From Lineus longissimus (taxonomy: Eukaryota > Nemertea > Pilidiophora > Heteronemertea > Lineidae), in assembly GCF_910592395.1 (NCBI RefSeq), contig NC_088316.1:12772001-12836000 (forward strand): a stretch of 64,000 nucleotides of DNA, in the 5' to 3' direction. Position numbers and translations under genes: made by a program. The notes under the pieces were generated by a model. That model had not been told where the DNA came from and did not search any database. It saw nothing but the letters and a program-made list of their open reading frames with translations. Positions 1 to 11,528 of the stretch are shown one piece after another (positions within the stretch are counted from its first letter, which is position 1; every line of letters starts with the position of its first letter).

Positions 1-484
1 TTAACACGTTTCCATCCAGAGAGAAGGCGGAACGTCCGTTTTCCCAATTACAACAAAATACACCCGAAAAATGAAGGTGAAGGGAGGAGAACGCGCCATC
101 AAATTGCTGCCTCCACAAAGTGATGGAATCGTGTTAACAACTTGACTGCTCACGTACTCAGTGTAAATGCACGTTTGCTGGTTGAGATGATAGGTCGCGC
201 GCGCCGTCCGGACCAATTGGAGTCGGTATCAAACAGCAAATTGGTTCTCAACGCCACCGCTAAAACCCGGTTAAGCGCGATGCATGTTGGGAACCAATTT
301 GTATCAGTTTCATCCAGCTATCGGATATTATAGCTTGACACACAAGGCTCCGAGATAGCAAAGGCTCTAGAGACTGTCTGTGACTTTTTGCGAAATGAAA
401 ATTAAAGTCTTATATACGTTTTGTATTGACAGTTTATATCTTGCACTTTTCAATTTATCAGCAACCGACAGAAGTGCAGGATGG

Positions 485-645
485 CATGCGGTTGTTTCCA
501 AACAAAATTCGAGCCACGATTGTTTCTCCAAACAAATTTCGAGCCGTGGTTGTTTCCAAACAAATTTCGAGCCGCAGTTACTTCCATACAAATTTCGAGC
601 CGCGGTTGTTTCCATACGATCTTCGTTTCCAAACGAATTTCGAGC
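485..645. repeat. Imperfect ~30-bp tandem repeat
   Basis: About six head-to-tail copies of a unit containing CAAATTTCGAGCC preceded by GGTTGTTTCCA occur here. Unit length is 29-31 bp, with substitutions and one shortened copy. Overlapping open frames on both strands are a by-product of the repeat and are not listed as genes. Confidence 0.75.
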
Positions 646-3600
646 TTGGGGTCCTTTCCGCAGCTTTCAGTAGTGGGATTAGTGTAGCTGCTGCTGTATC
701 CCGCTTTGTAAAATGTGTCAATTTTCCTCCAAATTTTCTAAAACATGTCATTCCGAGAATATTCTCGTGTTACTAAATGGACTTTTCTCTTATGCAATAT
801 TTGAGTGGAGGATTCACAAAGGTTATTCGAAAAAGAAGTGTTTGGTTGGGAAGATGCTAAATTTACTTTAGTCCTGAAGCTCAACATCTTGGATTAGAAG
901 AAGAAGGATGTACCCTAATCCTCTTCTATAATTCTAGCAATGCAACGGGGATCAGATAAGCCAATCGAATGTAAGTATCCGTTGCTAGGTTACAAGTGCA
1001 CCACGGTCCTCGCAATGCACTATGGTAGTTTTGGTCAGTCCAGCCCTGCTTGTATCCTGCCAGTTTTGTAGTAGTGTTTTGCTATTTTACTATTGTTTTA
1101 TATGCATTATATGTACATGCCTACTAATTATTGGTCAAACATTCGGTCACTGCAATGCTGCGAAACTGCATTGAGTGCTATACTACCAAGAAATTATTTC
1201 GTGACATACCAAGAGTGCCCATACCCACATCGTTCATTCTGAAATTAGCAACTGAATTTGAAAAATACCAAACCTTTTCCAATTTCAAACTTTCTATTTT
1301 ACCCGAATTCGAAGCAAGAAATCACCAAAACTAAAAGTGACTTAGTTCATGCCACTGCATGGGTTGGGCGAAGAACAAAATAAAGCTTTCCAGTGGCCTT
1401 TGCCGTGACTTTTTTACGCTTTTAGATATTTGCTTATCTTGAATTTGTACATGCAGGTCATTCTCTTGTTTTACTCTGTACAGTTTATATTGCTTCCCAC
1501 TTTTGGAAGTCTTCTTTCAAATACTTCCTTCACACGCACCATACAAACACACCTGCTTTTAGCATAGAACACACCGCTGCTAGTATGCTCCAAAACACTG
1601 GCATGACTGGACATGTTGAGTCTACTATCCATCAAGGATTTCCAAAAGCAGAATTTGATCAGGCCATCAGTTGTGCACTATAAAATGTACTGTCCAATGA
1701 GAAGTGCCAGAATCTGCATCGCCAGTGCAGTTATAACAAAGAAACCAATCAGAAGCGTTATTTCGGTAGACGTCCGGTCAGAAAGGGGTGCTTCCGAAGT
1801 CTGAGGCGACAGGATCTTGCATGACATTTTGGTTCGCTTTTAGACCTTTCAGACCTGCGTGGGCTAAAACACACTTTTGCATTCGATACTAAAGGAACTC
1901 TAATAAGTTACACATATGAAATATCTTTATCGTAGTTAGTTATACTTATATTCATGATCATAGTACTGTTACGAATCGTAAAAAAATCCGTGATAAATTG
2001 ATACATATAGTTGATTACACGATGAAAGTTACAACTTCACCCGGCCAACGGGTCTCGTAACTTTGGCAGTTGCTGAACCTCCCTATCATAATGATCTGTG
2101 TTTTCTAAGCTAATGTTTTCACACAATTGATTTTATGTGCATGCTACTCTTAAAGACGCAGTAGGTGAACTTGGCGGAAAAAAATTAATGGCTTTGACTT
2201 GAAGAAGCATGCCTTCATTCATTGATGATTGATACTTTCAAACGCTTGTATTTTGGCCTTCAAATTGGCCAACATAAGCTCACAAAAACACATGATTTCT
2301 TCTCAGTGTTAGAAAACATGTAAGCTAAATTATGCTAGGCCTACAGAGTTTTGGCCAAGTCAATTGCGGAGCCCAGCCAGACTGCGTCTTTAGGAATCTA
2401 AATGTAAAGCTTCTCAATATTTACAGTTGTCCCGTTTTACAATTACAATCTTATTAATGCTGCTGAACCTGTGTATTTTGAGCATCCGATTTTCATTAGA
2501 AGAATCGCTTACATCTCTCTGTTTATGGTTGAAGACACGAGGGAGCAAACGACGAGTTGGTACATAATACTAGCCGAAACCCGTCTATGGTGCAGAAACG
2601 TCGCTAACTTGTGCGATGTCTCAACATACGCAGGTCTGCAACTTCACCCGTCTTCTTTCCGGTTAAAAAATCTTCGTGTTGTTGCTCTTTCTTCCATTTT
2701 CACTCTTTGTGCTTTGTTCTAGCGGCCGTCGAAGGGTAGCAACAGTGCGAGCAGCGCTTTTGGGGCGGACCAGGCCGTGCCAGGACCACCACTCTACCAG
2801 GTAACTGCGGTGAACGGATCGAGGATGTTCTGGAAAATTAGCCCAAAAACCAGAACCGTCTTTCATCATAAACGACAATCATCGCTTCGATGATTGATAA
2901 AAAGATGGCTGGTATGCGGGTAAAACAGGTCATTACTGTGTCTGATATTGATCGCAGGTCGATTCTTGTCACAGGCACTGACCTGAGATGACTTCCGCAA
3001 ACGTGAGATTTCACATGCGATCATAATCGCAGGTCGTGGGAACAAAAATCGCTTGTTTGCGGGGTGCTTCAGTGCCTTTTACAAAACCTTTATGAACACT
3101 TTTAAAAACGAATATACATGTACATGTTGTTCAGAAAATGTGCGTACATGTCCTTGCCATCAATAATTGGAATTTTTAATTTGACGAAGGGCATCCTCGG
3201 TCGTTAACCGGATGAAGCGCATGTCATTGTTGTCTGGGTCTGCAATATTTCTCACCTCTGCTTTCGTGAATGTGACCCAGTTTATAAATCGATGAGTGCT
3301 TCGATCATCTTTCGAAACGACGAAAAGAACAGGTGCCTACCGTGTCTGTCGTGTCGCGAAGACGCCCTTTCGTTTACTTTCATGAGGGGGAAATTGGGAT
3401 TCGCCTCAATCTACAATAGACCTTCGAAGGAGTAACTGGACGTTCGAGTCGGAGAGCAAGGGCATTTTTATCCTGAACCTCAAGGTCTATACTCCATTAA
3501 AGGCCTTTATGAGATGCCAAAACCTTGGTGATCAAGATTGGACAATTTGGCATTCGTGGACAACACGACCGTGGCATTTCACCCATTTCTAACCATTCTT

Positions 3601-3762
3601 ATACTTAGTAAGGCCATTGGAAACAATATGCATGCGCTTGATAAGAATAGAGAGAAAGGCAAGGACTTCACTTAGGTCCATGGTTTAGGACATGTAGTCA
3701 TGTTACTTCTGCGTCCGAAATTTTGTCGCTGCTAGACATCCAGTCCGTTTTTAATAACGAAG

Positions 3763-3850
3763 TTGGCTGTTCCAGAGGGTTCTGTCATGGGACCCCTGAG
3801 TTTTGTGGTCAGGGTGATGGACGTCGGCCAGTATATTCCTCTCTATTCCT
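3763..3850 (+). pseudogene. Possible decayed LINE reverse-transcriptase fragment
   Basis: The plus-strand frame reads VPEGSVMGPLSFVVRVMDVG, which resembles the RT palm motif VPQGSVLGPLLF. Nothing else of an RT is readable around it, so this is a weak call from one motif. Confidence 0.3.
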
Positions 3851-4374
3851 TTTTAGGGAACTGGTCTGAAGCGCATGATGAGCTAGAGTCTGGTCTCAAG
3901 CTTGTTTCGTCTGTCTCTGCATGCCATTCCTTACAAAAGAAATACTAATATATGTGCATGTATCTATATTAGAAAAAGACCCTTCACGGTGGACCAAATT
4001 ATTCATTGTACGGGGTAATTTGGCCCACCATGAATCATCGTTTAGTAATCATCACTCAATATCATTGGTAGCAGCAAACGCAACTGTGCGAAAGCCGGAG
4101 CTATTTTTCTGACTCGTAATGGTAGAGTAGAGTCTCTCTAGAGTAGGGTCGAATTCATTCTGAACCATCAGTTATATAGGCACTCCGTCCGTAACTTCCC
4201 GCTCATTGGTGTAACGGAGTACGGGTCGGCGGAGTGGATCCAAAACTTGGGGTCAAGATTGGTTGAATCATGAGTTTATGATGATACTCATGATACCGCC
4301 ATGATGATCGTATCTGACTCGACAGATCCGCGGTGCAAATTTGAAAATGTAACGTCTTCGTATCCATCAAATAA

Positions 4375-4565
4375 TGGGTGCGGCTTTAAATGAAGGGTGC
4401 GCCTTTATATGAAGGATGCGCCTTCAATTGAAGAATGCGCCTTTAAATGAAGGATGCACGTTTAAGTGAAGTATGCGCCTTCAAATAAAGAATGCGCCTT
4501 CAAATGAAGCCTTAAATGAAGGATGCGCCTTCAAATGACGGATGCGCCTTCAAATGAAAGATGTT
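4375..4565. repeat. 19-bp tandem repeat array
   Basis: Roughly ten copies of a 19-bp unit with core GAAGGATGCGCCTTCAAAT, with point changes and at least one truncated unit. Each unit is partly palindromic (AAGG-ATGCG-CCTT). It ends about 155 bp before the first TRPC exon. Confidence 0.8.
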
Positions 4566-4718
4566 GCTTCATTTTAGGGTGCCACTCTCATTCTCAGAAG
4601 CGTACACACCGGTAATCAAACACGGATACAGAACGGGTGATCAGGGTTACCTTAAATAACTCGCACTCGACGATGCCAACCATCGTCCGCGAACTAATTC
4701 TGTCTCCGTCTTATTTAG

Positions 4719-5360
4719 GATGTGATGCGGCGACTGGTGAGCAGGTACATCCACCAGATTAAAAAACAGCTGAGACAGGATGGAGTAAACGAGGATGATC
4801 TCTTGGAGATAAAACAGGACATATCAAGCCTCAGGTTAGTATCACAGTGGACCCACGCTAGACTTCGGGTACTGGTTCGCCCATGCCCACGGCGTGAGAG
4901 AGAAAATTGGCTGGACAGCCGTTAGAGAAATTGGAACCAGTATATATCAGAGGCAATAATACGAGGTTCACTTGTATGAATTATTTGTCTTTTTAGGTAC
5001 GAACTTCGCGAAGATAGAAAGCGCGAATCTGCCCGAACGACGGGACACATGGACAACTTGAAAAGGGACATTCTTCGTAGTATACACTGCATTGGTGGTT
5101 TGCCCGTCAACGGTATAACCAACGGCATCCACGACGGAAACACCATGCCTCATTCCATGTCCGGCAACTTCCTCTCGCAGAACGAGATAGAGACGTTAAA
5201 GAACGAGATCGTGACGTCATTACGGGTCGAGATGCGCGAACTTGTGCAGGAATTTGCAATGAACCAGCATAATATGAACAGTAGTCCGAATCACCTTCCC
5301 AATATTTTACCACCGATAAATTCCGAGTTGTATCATACTCACCTTTATACTCAGTTGTGA
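4719..5360 (+). CDS. TRPC/TRP-gamma-type cation channel, C-terminal two exons (partial)
   Basis: Exons 4719-4834 and 4997-5360 join in frame (CTC AG|G TAC) and end at TGA. The product is the cytoplasmic tail of a canonical transient receptor potential channel, a plasma-membrane Ca2+/Na+ channel downstream of phospholipase C. It opens DVMRRLVSRYI and contains EIKQDISSLRYEL. This pair corresponds to the post-pore segment VM-x-NLV-x-RY and the LKQDISSFR coiled-coil segment of animal TRPC/TRP-gamma proteins. The remaining ~120 residues are Asn/Met/Pro-rich and unlike anything I recognise. Both splice sites fit consensus (TTATTTAG|G, CAG|GTTAGT, TTTTAG|G). Ankyrin repeats, membrane segments and pore are absent, so the rest of the gene lies upstream, outside or hidden. 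Subfamily is inferred from the tail only. Confidence 0.75.
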
Positions 5361-5540
5361 TATTTGGATTGTGGAGGGTGAAGACGGTGTTTGTTTGCAA
5401 TAAGACTGATAATTTATCTGTGCTGGTCACAGAACTTGACCAAATGAGAAAACGGAAACGTAATCCTCCATTGCGCTTAGAACTGTATATTTTTCAGAGA
5501 ACCTTAAGAAAAGGATTCCAAGATAACTGCTTTGTCGAAT

Positions 5541-5765
5541 GTGTGAAGGCCTATTCCCTGTGCTTGAATTTGAAATTTTCCATTTGTGTATAAAATACGT
5601 AGGCCTACTGAATATGTATTTCAACGATGTACGTGTAGTTGTGTAGACTGATTTACAAATACTATGAATGCCAAGTTTTAACTACTGTAATCTGTGTTCA
5701 TAATCACTGCACTGTGGCAATGTTTATCTCTATTTACCTGTACCACCAGAAAATACATGTACAGT
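5541..5765 (+). repeat. Interspersed repeat family 1, copy A
   Basis: Shares with copies near 13.4, 29.2 and 44.4 kb the ordered blocks AGGCCTA at the left, TGTGTAGACTGATTTACAAA in the middle, AATACTATGAATGCCAAG, a TTCATAATCACTGCACT block, and CTATTTACCTGTACCACCAG at the right. It lies in the 3' flank, possibly the 3' UTR, of the TRPC-type gene. Confidence 0.7.
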
Positions 5766-8009
5766 GAACACGAACAAAGAAGGACTTTAGGTCAAGTGAA
5801 ATCGAGGTATAAATTCCCGGTCAAATGGTAAAAACTTCAAATATCAGTGAGTATGAGTATATATTGAGAAACGGTAAAGGAAGCCTTTAGATGGTCCGTT
5901 CCGATCCTCTGACATCAATGGCCAATCAGATATTTGGCATCAGTGACCAATCGGAGCATCCGTCACTAAAGATTCAGAGAGACGATAGTGGCACCATCAG
6001 TGTGACCATTCGGGGTGACCTTTATCTGTTCGCCAGCTACAGTCAATGAAAGTGCAGGATTTTGAAAGGAAAACGAATTACTCATAGCAGAAAGGAACAT
6101 GGTGTAGACAATATGTGATCATTTGTGATAAAGTGACCCAAGGTAGTTTTTAAGAAGGATATTTGAGGGCTACCTATTGATTGGCCGGTCAGAGTCAGGG
6201 GGCTTCGAATGACTTTCGGAAAGGGTAATGTGATGTAACTTTGCCACAAGTACTGGTGGACAGAAACTTGGATATGTCTGGACCACCTCAGCACAGCCGA
6301 AACTCGAACCATCTCGAAGTTTACTCGGATAGCTCGCGCGATTCTCGGGAAAGCGTCCCATAGATTTAGGTCACCAGTCCCAGGTGTGCAGCCCCCTGAC
6401 ATGACCTTTTATTTTCTGATTGAGCTTTTTGGTAGCCCTGCAAAGACCTGATGGTGAATGTTTGAAGGGTACGCTTGATTGCTTTGTTGTTGTTACTTTA
6501 CGGCTGATGGTTGGGTTCAGTGTCGTCAAAGAACCTGTCAATTTGAGTCGATCATATTATACATATCTTTTCTTTACAATTTTGATGTTTTCATTTACAG
6601 CAATGTCAAAGCATTTGTTATATTGTGTTATATTTTAATGTCTAACTGGTTAGTTTGGTGTGAAACCCAACATTCCACCTCCTCAGATGGAAGGGTCCAT
6701 CCTGTGTGATTCAGGGTTTTTTCACTCCTACGTCATGTAAATATAGAGAGGAGGAGTATATCGAAAACCGACCTGATCAACGAGGATGTATGGCCCTAGT
6801 GCCATTGCCAATGTGCGGCCTGTATGGTCAAAGACCACTCAAATCTTGTTTTCGGTTTATTGGCTGCTAAGGTATACTACACCACTTACCACCCCTTTGA
6901 GGCTGTAGAGTATTGAATGGTTTGCTCCAATCTCCTAGCCTCGCAATTAGTAACGGTTACTTAGTGATACTTGCACCGTGTTCTTACTTTTGCTCCGCAG
7001 CAAATGCTATGTTGCCTCTTATTGGGAGATTGGGTCAGCCCGTATTATCGTTTCCTTTTTCAGTTTTTCAGCTACGATAGATATGCGCAATGTGAAAGAA
7101 CAGGCCGAAGCGGGGAAGCCACGGCCGCAGTTTGGGCGGCTTCCGAGTTGCGGTAATTTGCGGTAGCTTTCGTAAATTTGCGGTAGCATGCGGTCAGTCT
7201 TATTTTTTATCACTATCGGTCAGCCGGAGGCTTCAAATGTGACTGAATAGCCGAATAATCATCTTCTGGATTAGCCTCACAATTCCGAGTCCCACGATTA
7301 GTCGATTAGAAAAACAGCGCCCCTTCCTTCAAAGACGCGATAAAGTTCTATTTCAACTAGTGCATTTGGATCTTGGGACTTGGGGAACACGATAGCTGAA
7401 GTTTCATATTAAAGGTTGCATCTACAATAAGGGAAAAGCCGTTTTTGCAAGCCCATTTTTGCAAGGAATATACTGCGGAACTCGGAACTCAGGAATACCC
7501 GATGACTCGGAATCTGGACTAGGCAGGAATTGCCCGGAGTTCAGGATTTTGATTCTCCGGGGATTGAAAGTGGCATCTACGAGAGAAAAAGAATACAATG
7601 TACCTCTCGTTATTCTGTAATGGCCAATTATAAGTACACAAAACACTGTTATGTACAGAAATATATTAGATACATAAATAAGGTGTACAAATTATGTGAC
7701 GATGCGATGTTGTCAAACTGGTCAAAGGGTCATATCAGATTGGGTTTAAAATCCTTACTTAACAAGGACTATAGCTGTCTCGCCTAAAAGAAAAAGAAAA
7801 TGGGTGACTATACGTGTGATTATTCCTCTGGGCAGTATTTCTTACCCACCCCACCCCCACCCCGCCTTGTGCACATGTGCACCTTCCCGAAGCAGCATGA
7901 ATGCCATCCTAAGCTTCAGAGCTTTCCCTAAAAAATACCCTGTGGTCATTACGAGGGAAGGAGCATGCCGCTAACCCTGGTGACGAATCAGAATTGTTCT
8001 CTGTACAAA

Positions 8010-8171
8010 GGCCAAATTCATAAGGGCGTTTAGCTCAAAACAGCGTTCAACTACTGAATAGACAGGTTCAGGTCCTTCATGTAAATCTTCACAGAATATG
8101 AATAGGCCCTGAAACAGATTAGAGAGAAGTTACACACGTCTAACCCTTAAACGCCATTTATGAATTTGGCC
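8010..8171. mobile_element. MITE-like element with ~26-bp terminal inverted repeats
   Basis: The left end GGCCAAATTCATAA continues GGGCGTTTAG. The right end is its reverse complement, CTTAAACGCC then TTATGAATTTGGCC. The total length of about 162 bp without coding capacity fits a miniature inverted-repeat element. No clear target-site duplication was seen. Confidence 0.6.
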
Positions 8172-8811
8172 CTAGCAATGTAGAAATGACAGAGAGAGAC
8201 ACCGTTTTCTTCTTTAAACATGTAGGTATAGACCGTGATAAATAGGCGTTTTGAACTCAATCTCAAGACCCTGTGAACTGGTTACAACAAAGTATTTTTA
8301 TAGACATCTCAGGTTAGCAGTGTAGACTATGTTTACGAGGTTTCCGAATCTTGATAGGACTCGACAGAATAAGTAGACGCGTTCCGTATCCGGAATGAAC
8401 TTGGCCGGACTTGGAGACCAAAACGGTTCCAAATTAGCCCGGCTTGGTTTCGTGTATATACATGTATATGCGAACAAGTTACCAATGCGGATATTATTCA
8501 TCTGCTTGGGATGCTGTGCGGTGAACGATTTAAGCTACCACTGGGTAGACCTATGATTATCATTAAGGATAGATTAATATATCCTTGTTATTATGGGTTT
8601 AGTATTTAGTATCAAGGCTGTTCTTTAGGTTTTTGCACTATAGTTTTCTAGGCTTCGATACTTTCCAGCTGCAGTCAAGGTCTGCGTGATCTTCTTTGAA
8701 GTCTATCATATGCTGCTGTATAGGGTACAGGTCGCTCTTAGCCTAAGGGCTACTCCAAACTATTTGACCCTTGACAATAACCAACCTCATTACTTCCCTG
8801 TTATATCTTTA

Positions 8812-9103
8812 AAGGGACAACTTGGGCATGAGATATGTTGGTTTTTCATATAAAAGTTGCTTCCAGCAGGACCGTTAATTCTCCAAACAGGATAACTGAA
8901 AAGTGATTGAACTGTAATAAACATTGCGCTTAAATGGGGTGAAAAAATAAACCTGCCTAAAATTCACAAGCCACGTCCGAAACCGCCCCGCAACATTGGC
9001 AAAAAATTATTATCAGAGATCAGCACATATACCACAAGTGGCGACGCGTGGTGGCAAGCATGGGCATCCTAGCCAGGTAAATCCCACGCCAAAGTTGTCC
9101 CTT
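8812..9103. mobile_element. MITE-like element, AAGGGACAACTT termini
   Basis: The left end reads AAGGGACAACTTGGGCATG. The right end, reverse complemented, reads AAGGGACAACTTTGGCGTGG. About 16 of 19 positions match. It is about 290 bp long with no coding potential; no clear target duplication was seen. Confidence 0.55.
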
Positions 9104-10146
9104 CACGAAACTTTTATTTCTCAAGTCTTTTTAGAGGCATTACACTACAGCGAATAAGGCATCATTATTTTTTGGTCGATATGAATAAACTATGTACTCT
9201 CATATTGAAAGTAGAATTACGAGTAGGATAATATCAGTGAGTGCACAGTATTACATATATACACTTATTATGCCAATTATAAATTAAAGCAATTAGTTCC
9301 CATAAAATTGTGATTTTATGTGTTCTTCAAACTCTGATTATAAGTCCAGATATTTTTTTCTCAAAAATGTTTTCAATTTCTTTTGCAACTGTTCTATGTT
9401 TTTACAATAAATAATGTTATCACCTGAAAACAGTTTGTTATCCTTTTCGGTTATTATGTGTTAGGCCTACATACACTTCGGATGCAGTGGACTGGCCTCG
9501 TCCCTCACCCATAAGGAGATCCAATTGGGATGGACTGCCCCAGGTGTCTTTGTGACATGGCCCGGCACACCCGCAGAGGAATGTCTCGTGCCCTACTACT
9601 TGATAGCAAGATGTATTGCTAAAGACACTGAAAGAAACTAAATGATGCAACTTTTTTGCTCTAGGCTACGATCTTATTCCACAGGAGCTTTCTTCAGGGG
9701 TTACAAACATCTCAGCTAGTCGTGTACTGCGGCCTGGCCATGCTTACACGACCTTGACTAAGTTGCAAATGGTCACCAGGAACCTTATCGACATCAATCC
9801 CCTGGTAGTGGAAGTATCCGGTTGCGTTTTTTCTGTATCACCCTGTATATACTTCTCATAAGGCACTCATAAGCTACTCTGGTACTCGAAGGGGTTACCG
9901 GCAGTAGCACACTATGTTCAAATAACCAGCGCGCACCATCTGAGAGCAGGATTCTGTAAAAAAAAAAATCGCCGAGGTCCTGACCCGATGGTCCCAATTG
10001 TCGTCGACAGCGTTGTCACAACCTGATCAAAACTGTCTTCACTTTTCTTGTTGGTAAGTGTCGCCATCTATGAACAGCAAGTGGAACCTCGGGTTCATCA
10101 CACGCCCTGCAATCTTCGTCCTGGAGTTAAAGCACATCCCGCCCCA

Positions 10147-10165
10147 ACCCCCCCCCCCCCCCCCC
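10147..10165. repeat. Poly-C tract
   Basis: An almost uninterrupted run of C. Length is likely variable and prone to assembly error. Confidence 0.9.
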
Positions 10166-10633
10166 CAGATGGCGCACAAGCAAAAGCCACCAGACTCTAG
10201 AGAGGCAGTTAGGACGAGTTCTGGTTACCACCCTCATACTCCTTTAGTGTTTCTATCACCTAGTGCATACTGTACATAGGGCCTATGGAAGTTAGTGTTA
10301 TTAGACCTTTTTGTGCCTAAGAAGCATGTGAATCATGGTAACAGTCCCAGTGATCCAAGTATTATTTAGAAGCAACTCATCAACCAAACTCTTGTGCATT
10401 CAGACCTACTGTCACTGAGTACTGTGAAACCAGCAAGGTGCGTTTCATTTTGCGGATCGGAGCTAATTCGTATTTCCCACGTTATGAACTAATGGTGGCG
10501 TCACCTGTTATTTCTGGAAGAACTCCGACATCCCCTCAATGATTGAATAAAAAAAAACCTTGGGTGTAAAACAGAAGTACCAATTTCAAGGAGAAGGAGC
10601 ATGTAAAACTTTTACATCGAAAAAAAACGTACA

Positions 10634-11279
10634 ATGGTCGGCAAAGAGATTAAGCCCGAGAAAAATCGGTATCTAAAAGGCACCAAAGCATTCAGGACCA
10701 GAAATATTTTCCTGATCGGTGGACTTCTTTACACGATTGCAGGCTATTCTTACTTCATGTGAGTGTCCGATAATGAGTGACTTTGTTGCACAATGCACTA
10801 CCATGTTCGTGGTTGTATATGGGTTCAGTTGTCGGATTTCCAACTCTGTCAAGATCATTGATGATCTATTGTTTCGTTCATCAAGTTTATTTGGAATTGG
10901 GGAGGAGATACACAACACCTTCGTTTGCAATTTTGGTATCCTCCTGGCGCCTAAGGTTTTACAGGCCTACTACGTTACGTGGCTATTATTAATATCATGG
11001 GCTAGCCACTGAGCAACCAAAGTTCTGCACAACGGCATTTCAATTTCCTGAACCTCCAGTAGTTATGAACAGTGTAGCTCTTTAAAGTCTGTAAAGAAAT
11101 ATATTGTGTATTCCAGGTTTGTGCATGACTGGCAGAATGACACCTATATGGCCATTCAACGCCGTTACGACAGTCGGGCCGAGGAGCGTGAACAGCGGAT
11201 TCGGGACATCGTAATCCGACGTGAAAAGATCGTCAAAGAAGGACCGATTCTTGGTTCGAATGAAACGGCTGCCCGATAA
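10634..11279 (+). CDS. Small single-pass membrane protein (95 aa), possibly a mitochondrial COA3-like assembly factor
   Basis: Exons 10634-10758 and 11117-11279 join in frame (TTC AT|G TTT) to give 95 codons and TAA. An in-frame stop (TAA at 10604) precedes the ATG. Residues 1-25 are basic. A single hydrophobic segment (about residues 26-43, NIFLIGGLLYTIAGYSYFM) follows, then a strongly charged, probably helical tail rich in Arg and Glu. This layout fits small inner-mitochondrial-membrane assembly factors. The stretch RTRN + membrane helix + GYSY recalls COA3/CCDC56, a cytochrome-oxidase assembly factor with RxRN before a helix ending in YGY, but the tail differs and I would not assign the name. 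The SLX4 start codon lies only about 250 bp downstream on the same strand. The gene model is well supported; the function is a guess. Confidence 0.65.
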
Positions 11280-11300
11280 TTATTTATCAACTTACAATGT

Positions 11301-11306
11301 ATTAAA
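11301..11306 (+). promoter_or_regulatory. Candidate polyadenylation signal (ATTAAA)
   Basis: ATTAAA 22 bp after the stop of the small membrane-protein gene. It is the only canonical-like hexamer before the next gene starts. Confidence 0.4.
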
Positions 11307-11528
11307 ACTTTTGGGCGGGGCTGATTAATATAAGTTTTGAGATAATTATTTTGCATGTTTGATTATATATACTGTGGGCCAACAAAAAGACGAAAATGTG
11401 ACACTTCATAGACATATTCGTTTTGTAGATTTTTTAATTTATGACAATTTTGTAGAATTTTTTATTAGTGAGTGTGTTACGTGTACTGTGCCCTTTCAAC
11501 AGGTTTAATTTATATCTTAGTTTTGAAT

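Larger units (their letters stand above)
1..4718. other. Gene-poor region upstream of the TRPC exons
   Basis: I see no convincing coding exon here. Open frames are short and show no family motif. The region holds an imperfect minisatellite near 485-645, a possible reverse-transcriptase remnant near 3763-3850, a 9-bp-arm palindrome at about 2878-2898, and a 19-bp repeat array at 4375-4565. It may be intergenic or the intron preceding the channel exons; earlier channel exons (ankyrin repeats, six membrane segments, pore) were not found. Confidence 0.5.
5361..10633. other. Intergenic region between the TRPC exons and the small membrane-protein gene
   Basis: No coding exon recognised on either strand. 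It contains a copy of the AAAGGCCTAC repeat family directly after the TRPC stop, two short inverted-repeat elements (8010-8171 and 8812-9103), and a poly-C tract near 10147-10165. Short open frames here have no recognisable motif. Confidence 0.5.
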
